Shown here: positions 59,918 to 64,000 of the stretch, piece by piece
Layout: every line of letters begins with the position of its first letter
How positions within the stretch are numbered: the stretch's first letter is position 1
Assembly: GCA_003598085.1 (NCBI GenBank)
Contig: QZKU01000019.1
Coordinates: 1-64,000 of the forward strand
From: Candidatus Abyssobacteria bacterium SURF_5
Lineage (GTDB): Bacteria > Abyssobacteria > SURF-5
Length of the DNA stretch: 64,000 bases
Direction of reading: 5' to 3'
The notes under the pieces: model-generated
The model's input: the letters and a program-made list of their open reading frames with translations, nothing else
Database searches by the model: none
Told to the model about the DNA's origin: nothing
Position numbers and translations under genes: made by a program

Positions 59918-62164
59918 ATGTTCGTTCTTTACAGCCGCCTCATTACTTGTCACTCCCGCAAAATCCTTCGGGCGCTGACATGCATTACCATTGTCATGGG
60001 AATTTTCGTTTTCAGGCTTGAGACGAATAATTCGATTGAGACGTGGTTGCTCGATGACGACCCGCGGCGGCTTTCCTACGAGAAATTTGTGGAGATGTTT
60101 GGTACCGAAGAGTTCGTGCTGGTGGTCTACTCGGATACCGACCTGTTTTCGAGAGAATCGTTCCAGTTGAATTATCAGATTTCCGAGAAAGTCGAAAGCA
60201 TCGAAGGGGTTGCTCGGGTTTGGAGTCTCTCCGAAGTTTATCGGAACATCGTATCGCGGCTGCCCGTCGGGGCAGCGCTGCCGCTGCATCGATTCAAAGA
60301 GGGAGTCCTGGGACATCCGCTGTTTACGGGAAACTTGATCTCCGACGACGGCGTGACAACCGCGATCGTGGCGGTGCTGACGCCCGACGGGACGAAGGAC
60401 CGAAACGGGACGGTGCGCGCGATACGACAAGCGGCGGCAGAGGTTTGTCCGGACAAGGATCTGCGGTTTGCCGGGCCGCCCGTCATGAGCGCCGAACTCG
60501 ACCGCATTGCGCGACGCGACCCGCGTGTCTTCACTCCATTGGTGGTGATCATGGCGGCGGGTATCCTGCTCGCCATGTTTCATCGCCCGGCAGGCGTCAG
60601 GATCCCTCTTGCGGTCGCGGGCATGAGCATTGTCTGGTCGCTCGGAATCTTTTCGCTGATAAGCGGCACAATGAACATGGTGCTCGCCGTCATGCCGCCG
60701 TTGGTTCTCGTGGCCGCCGTCGGAGATTCCATTCACCTGCTTTGCCGCTACCGGCATCATATCCGAAGCAAACCGCCCGAAAGAGCAGTGGTTGAGGCGG
60801 TAAGAGATGTATGGAGGCCGTGCCTGATGACAAGCCTCACAACTGCGGTCGGCTTCGGGTCGCTTGCTGTAAGCCATTTCTCGCCGGTCAGAAGCTTTGG
60901 CCTGGTTTCGATGCTCGGGATCGCATTCGCCTTTGTCATAACTATGTTGCTGGCTCCCGCTTCAATAGCGTTTAAGCGCGGGGCCGGGTTATCCGCCGCC
61001 TCCGAGGATGTTAGTCCTCTGAATAAGATTCTGTCCTTTATAAAGACGGTAAACGCCAGGCGGCCGGTATGGATTCTGTCCGCTTTCGCCTTGTTGAGCA
61101 TCGTCGGCCTCCTGGGTATAATTCGGCTGAATGTGGAGGCAAATACTCTAAAGTTTTTTCCCGCCGACGGCGAAATCAGGCGGACATACAAGTTCATTGA
61201 AGAAAACCTGACGGGACTCAGTCCATTCGAGATATTGTTGCGGGGGGACGAACTGGGGGAACCCGCAACGCTGGCTGCGATCGATCGCATCCAAGCCTAT
61301 CTTGCCGAACAACCTCACATCACCCATTCCTTTTCCGTCCGCTCCTTGCAGGCTGGTTTTGCGACCCCTCACGCACTTGCTCCCGCATCGGAAGGTCTGC
61401 GGATCGCGGCGCTCTTTAAAGACCTTGAGGATTCTTTCATCAATCGGGAGCGCAGCGCGACTCACATCTCAGGCCGCGGCCTCACAATGAATTCCATCCT
61501 TTACGAGCGCGCCATGGACGACATTCAGTCGTTCGTGAACGCGGTCTTGCCCGAGGGGATCACCGCAGAGTTGACAGGGGTCGTCCCGCTGATCGCTTCA
61601 ATGGACAGATACCTCCTCGTGACCTTCATGAAGAGTTTTGCAATGGCCTTGCTGATTATCGGCGTGATCATGTCATTAAACTTCCGGTCGATCCGCTTCG
61701 GACTGCTCAGCATGATACCGAATGCGATCCCCATCGTTGCCGTTCTCGGCCTCATGGGGTTCTTGGCGATCGACCTCAGTCCGGCGACGGTGACAGTCGC
61801 CTCCGTTTCCCTCGGCCTTGTTGTGGACGACACTATTCATTACATGCATCGATACTTCCGTTATCTGGAGAACGGAAGTGCGCCTTCGGCGGCAGCCGCC
61901 ATGGCCACAGCCACGGTGGGCGCCCCCGCGATTTACACTACATTGGTATTGGGGGCCGGCTTCATTGTGATGGTTGTTTCCGACTTTGGGCCGACCAGGC
62001 TTTTCGGGCTTCTTTCGGTTTTCAGCATAATGCTCGCCCTGCTATGCGATCTGTTTCTGCTGCCCGTACTGCTGGTGAGGTTTACGCCGGTGACGCCTCT
62101 GGAGCCGAAACCCGCTCTGGTAGTCAGCACGCATGCGTTGGAGGAATATCAGGATGCTTCTTGA
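59918..62164 (+). CDS. MMPL/RND-family exporter (HpnN-like)
   Basis: A 748-residue inner-membrane protein with twelve transmembrane helices in two homologous halves, each with a periplasmic domain. It begins with a first helix then RLETNNSIETWLLDDDP; later helices include VVAAVGDSIHLLCRYRHH and VSLGLVVDDTIHYMHRYFRY, the RND TM4/TM10 pattern with paired Asp for proton coupling. MMPL/SSD-type members export lipids, hopanoids or siderophores. Neighbours suggest a lipid product. AGGAACGG precedes the ATG. The hydrolase gene after it overlaps by 11 bases. Confidence 0.87.
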   Translation: MFVLYSRLITCHSRKILRALTCITIVMGIFVFRLETNNSIETWLLDDDPRRLSYEKFVEMFGTEEFVLVVYSDTDLFSRESFQLNYQISEKVESIEGVARVWSLSEVYRNIVSRLPVGAALPLHRFKEGVLGHPLFTGNLISDDGVTTAIVAVLTPDGTKDRNGTVRAIRQAAAEVCPDKDLRFAGPPVMSAELDRIARRDPRVFTPLVVIMAAGILLAMFHRPAGVRIPLAVAGMSIVWSLGIFSLISGTMNMVLAVMPPLVLVAAVGDSIHLLCRYRHHIRSKPPERAVVEAVRDVWRPCLMTSLTTAVGFGSLAVSHFSPVRSFGLVSMLGIAFAFVITMLLAPASIAFKRGAGLSAASEDVSPLNKILSFIKTVNARRPVWILSAFALLSIVGLLGIIRLNVEANTLKFFPADGEIRRTYKFIEENLTGLSPFEILLRGDELGEPATLAAIDRIQAYLAEQPHITHSFSVRSLQAGFATPHALAPASEGLRIAALFKDLEDSFINRERSATHISGRGLTMNSILYERAMDDIQSFVNAVLPEGITAELTGVVPLIASMDRYLLVTFMKSFAMALLIIGVIMSLNFRSIRFGLLSMIPNAIPIVAVLGLMGFLAIDLSPATVTVASVSLGLVVDDTIHYMHRYFRYLENGSAPSAAAAMATATVGAPAIYTTLVLGAGFIVMVVSDFGPTRLFGLLSVFSIMLALLCDLFLLPVLLVRFTPVTPLEPKPALVVSTHALEEYQDAS

Positions 62165-62852
62165 GGAAGGCGTTACTTTCATGAGGGATTGGTTTCATTT
62201 GCGAGGCAGACTTTATTACGATGAGAGCCTCATTCCCACACGGGCCGTACTCCTCTGTTCTCCGCACCCCCATCTGGGAGGGGACATGGAGAACAACGTG
62301 ATTGTCCATATTGCGCGCACCCTCAGTGCGCACGGATGCGCAGTCATGACTTTCGATTATGCGGGAGTCGGCAACAGCGACGGCCCCTGGACAGATGAAA
62401 TGGAGCAATTTGAGTTCTGGGAGTCGATCATGGATTCCGAGGACTACGGAATTGTGGTCCCCGATGCCGAGGCGGCCTTCGATCACCTGCTGAAGTGTCT
62501 GCCGTCACAGCCGCACGTTGTTTTGGTCGGCGGATATTCGTTCGGGGCTGTCACGGCTCTCCGCGTTGCCTGTTCACGAAAGGTGGACGGAGCCTTCGGG
62601 ATATCGCCGCCGGTCGGCGAGTATGACCTGAGTTTCGTTGAGTCAATCGAGTGCCCGAAATACTTCATTTCATCCGATCAGGACCTTGCGTGCGATATAG
62701 GTGAAATAAAAGCGTTCTGCGAGCGGATCAATTCGAGCGAGAGGCTTTCGATCATACCCGGTGGGGATCATTTCTTCGTGGGACAGGAATTCCGCCTCTG
62801 TTCGGTTCTCATGGATCATCTGAAGCCGCATTTTGGCCTCAGCCCCGCTTAG
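62154..62852 (+). CDS. Alpha/beta hydrolase
   Basis: A 232-residue serine hydrolase. VVLVGGYSFGAVTALRVA holds the nucleophile (GXSXG), YFISSDQDLAC the acidic residue and PGGDHFFVG the catalytic His, the full triad; the N-terminal SPHPHLGGDMENNV and FDYAGVGNSDG place it with the small dienelactone-hydrolase/YfhR-like group. It may cleave an ester or thioester of the pathway. GGAGG lies before the ATG, which is preferred to the in-frame ATG at 62133. Last gene of the nine-gene run, convergent with the following regulator. Confidence 0.85.
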   Translation: MLLEEGVTFMRDWFHLRGRLYYDESLIPTRAVLLCSPHPHLGGDMENNVIVHIARTLSAHGCAVMTFDYAGVGNSDGPWTDEMEQFEFWESIMDSEDYGIVVPDAEAAFDHLLKCLPSQPHVVLVGGYSFGAVTALRVACSRKVDGAFGISPPVGEYDLSFVESIECPKYFISSDQDLACDIGEIKAFCERINSSERLSIIPGGDHFFVGQEFRLCSVLMDHLKPHFGLSPA

Positions 62853-62872
62853 ATGCCGGAATCGACCGGGAT

Positions 62873-64000
62873 TCACACCCTCAGATTCAGCGACTCGATC
62901 TTGTTATACATGGTCTTGAGGCTGATGCCCAAAGTCTTGGCGGCCTGGCTCTTGTTGCCGCCGTGGTGGCGGAGGACGCGAAGAATGTGCCGCCTCTCGA
63001 TCTCGCTGAGCGGCAGCGTTTCCAGTTCCCCGTCATCTTCACCCGATTGCTCCGGGGTCAAGGCCAGGTCTTCAGGCCTTATCTGAGGGCCGTCCGATAA
63101 CAGGCACGCCCTCTCGATCACGTTCTTCAATTCACGGACGTTTCCCGGCCAATGATGACGTTTGAGCACCTGAATCGTTTCGGGGAGCAACGTTTTCTTT
63201 TCAGCTTGATAGGCCGTCTGATTCAGGAAATGTTCGGCGAGGAGGGGGATGTCGGCGGGCCGCTCCCTCAGCGGCGGCATCTCGATAGTCACTACGTTCA
63301 GTCTGAATAGAAGGTCTTCGCGAAATCGATTCTGCTGCACTCTTTCCGTCAGGTTCTGGTTTGTGGCCGAAATGACGCGGACATTCACCCTGTGAACAGT
63401 ATTGCTTCCAACCCGCCGGATTTCGCCCGATTGCAGCACTCTCAACAGGCTTACTTGCACTGATGAGCTTGTTTCAGAAACCTCATCCAGCATAAGAGTA
63501 CCGCCGTCGGCGGCCTCGAAGAGACCGGGCTTGCTTTGCACCGCCCCGGTAAAAGCCCCCTTCTCATGGCCGAACAGCTCGCTCGCCAGCAGTTGCTCCT
63601 GCAGCAACCCGCAGTTGACGGCCAAAAAGGCCTGGTCATGCCGGCGACTTCTGGTATGGATCATCCTGGCGATCAGCTCCTTCCCCGTACCGCTCTCTCC
63701 TTGAAGCAATACCGGTGCGTCCGACGGCGCGATCTTATCGACCACGCTCAGCACATCGTTAATTGCTTTCGATTTCCCAATGAACGTCTCGGACCAGCGG
63801 GGGGACACAAGATCGCGAAGCACAATGTTCTGCGTGTGCATGACCTTTTTTTCATACGCTTTTTGCAGGACGATTTCAAGCTTCTTGAGCTTACAGGGCT
63901 TCGTGAGGAAATCGTAAGCTCCCAGTTTCATCGCCTCGGTGGCGCGGTCGATCGTGCCGTGCCCGGTCAGCATGATTATCTCTGAAAGGCTTCCCATTTT
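62873..64000 (-). CDS. Sigma-54-dependent response regulator, NtrC family (5' end outside the window)
   Basis: At least 375 residues of an activator whose beginning lies beyond the window edge. The visible part starts in the receiver (IIMLTGHGT, then the conserved Lys in FLTKPC). The AAA+ domain (GESGTGKELIARMI, GAFTGA, GGTLMLDEV) and a Fis-type HTH (HGGNKSQAAKTLGISLKTMYNKI) follow. It is convergent with the hydrolase gene, 20 bases between stops. Its partner kinase would lie upstream, outside the window. Whether it controls the adjacent operon is unknown; no clear -24/-12 promoter was found there. Confidence 0.92.
   Translation of the reverse strand, partial: KMGSLSEIIMLTGHGTIDRATEAMKLGAYDFLTKPCKLKKLEIVLQKAYEKKVMHTQNIVLRDLVSPRWSETFIGKSKAINDVLSVVDKIAPSDAPVLLQGESGTGKELIARMIHTRSRRHDQAFLAVNCGLLQEQLLASELFGHEKGAFTGAVQSKPGLFEAADGGTLMLDEVSETSSSVQVSLLRVLQSGEIRRVGSNTVHRVNVRVISATNQNLTERVQQNRFREDLLFRLNVVTIEMPPLRERPADIPLLAEHFLNQTAYQAEKKTLLPETIQVLKRHHWPGNVRELKNVIERACLLSDGPQIRPEDLALTPEQSGEDDGELETLPLSEIERRHILRVLRHHGGNKSQAAKTLGISLKTMYNKIESLNLRV

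Noticed and set aside
1-64000. Search for CRISPR arrays, phage genes, insertion sequences and rRNA
   Set aside because: No regularly spaced direct repeats, transposase, integrase, capsid or rRNA sequence was recognised.

Overview
The window is one gene-dense bacterial chromosome segment with short intergenic gaps and many 4-base ATGA start/stop overlaps. No phage, insertion sequence, CRISPR array or rRNA was seen. Gene content suggests an uncultured, largely anaerobic Gram-negative heterotroph, perhaps of the Desulfobacterota or a nearby candidate phylum: a four-subunit pyruvate:ferredoxin oxidoreductase, multiheme cytochromes, lipoproteins, an RND exporter, NtrC-type regulators, an IspD/IspF (MEP) isoprenoid pathway and a UDP-glucose epimerase. 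The taxonomic placement is inference.

Left part (0.4-15.4 kb): a Tat-exported FAD oxidoreductase with an MFS transporter, a membrane protein, a PQQ-type sugar dehydrogenase, an exported FG-GAP propeller protein, an ArnT-like glycosyltransferase, the porCDAB operon with a clear terminator, an FNT-family channel, an Fe-S/FMN flavoprotein and an ankyrin-repeat lipoprotein.

Core metabolism (15.5-34.7 kb): a class V aminotransferase with serA, then galE and a TMTC/PMT-like TPR membrane protein. Next come a SEC-C protein and a sugar operon (ribokinase, zinc dehydrogenase, KDG-kinase-like). A small zinc-ribbon protein and a histidine kinase/NtrC regulator pair follow. The yggU-pnp-PIN/TRAM-ispD-ispF-gltX operon, an HU protein, a MerR regulator and tRNA-Pro(GGG) complete this part. 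Several sigma-70-like promoters are legible here.

Accessory part (34.9-51.4 kb): a five-gene operon headed by a TetR regulator (membrane protein, amine-oxidase-like flavoprotein, DAO flavoprotein, DUF362) has a perfect 16-bp palindrome at its promoter. An enolase-superfamily enzyme, a QueG-like Fe-S protein and a FemAB/GNAT-like protein follow, then the relic of a 7TM histidine kinase. A second five-gene operon, headed by a FadR-type GntR regulator, alternates two phytoene-desaturase-like flavoenzymes with two SCP2 lipid-binding proteins. Its presumed operator, TGGT-ATG-ACCA, lies just upstream. An iron-dependent alcohol dehydrogenase follows.

Most interesting part (51.7-62.9 kb): nine tightly packed co-directional genes encode a 5-heme lipoprotein, an FdnI-like cytochrome b, a 16-heme cytochrome, a PaaK/LuxE-like adenylating enzyme, a double U32 protein with two cysteine sets, a class III aminotransferase, an SCP2 protein, an MMPL/RND exporter and an alpha/beta hydrolase. 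U32 proteins paired with an SCP2 protein recall UbiU/UbiV plus UbiT, which hydroxylate a quinone precursor without oxygen. I infer an anaerobic lipid- or quinone-modifying and export system coupled to multiheme electron transfer. A truncated NtrC-type regulator closes the window.
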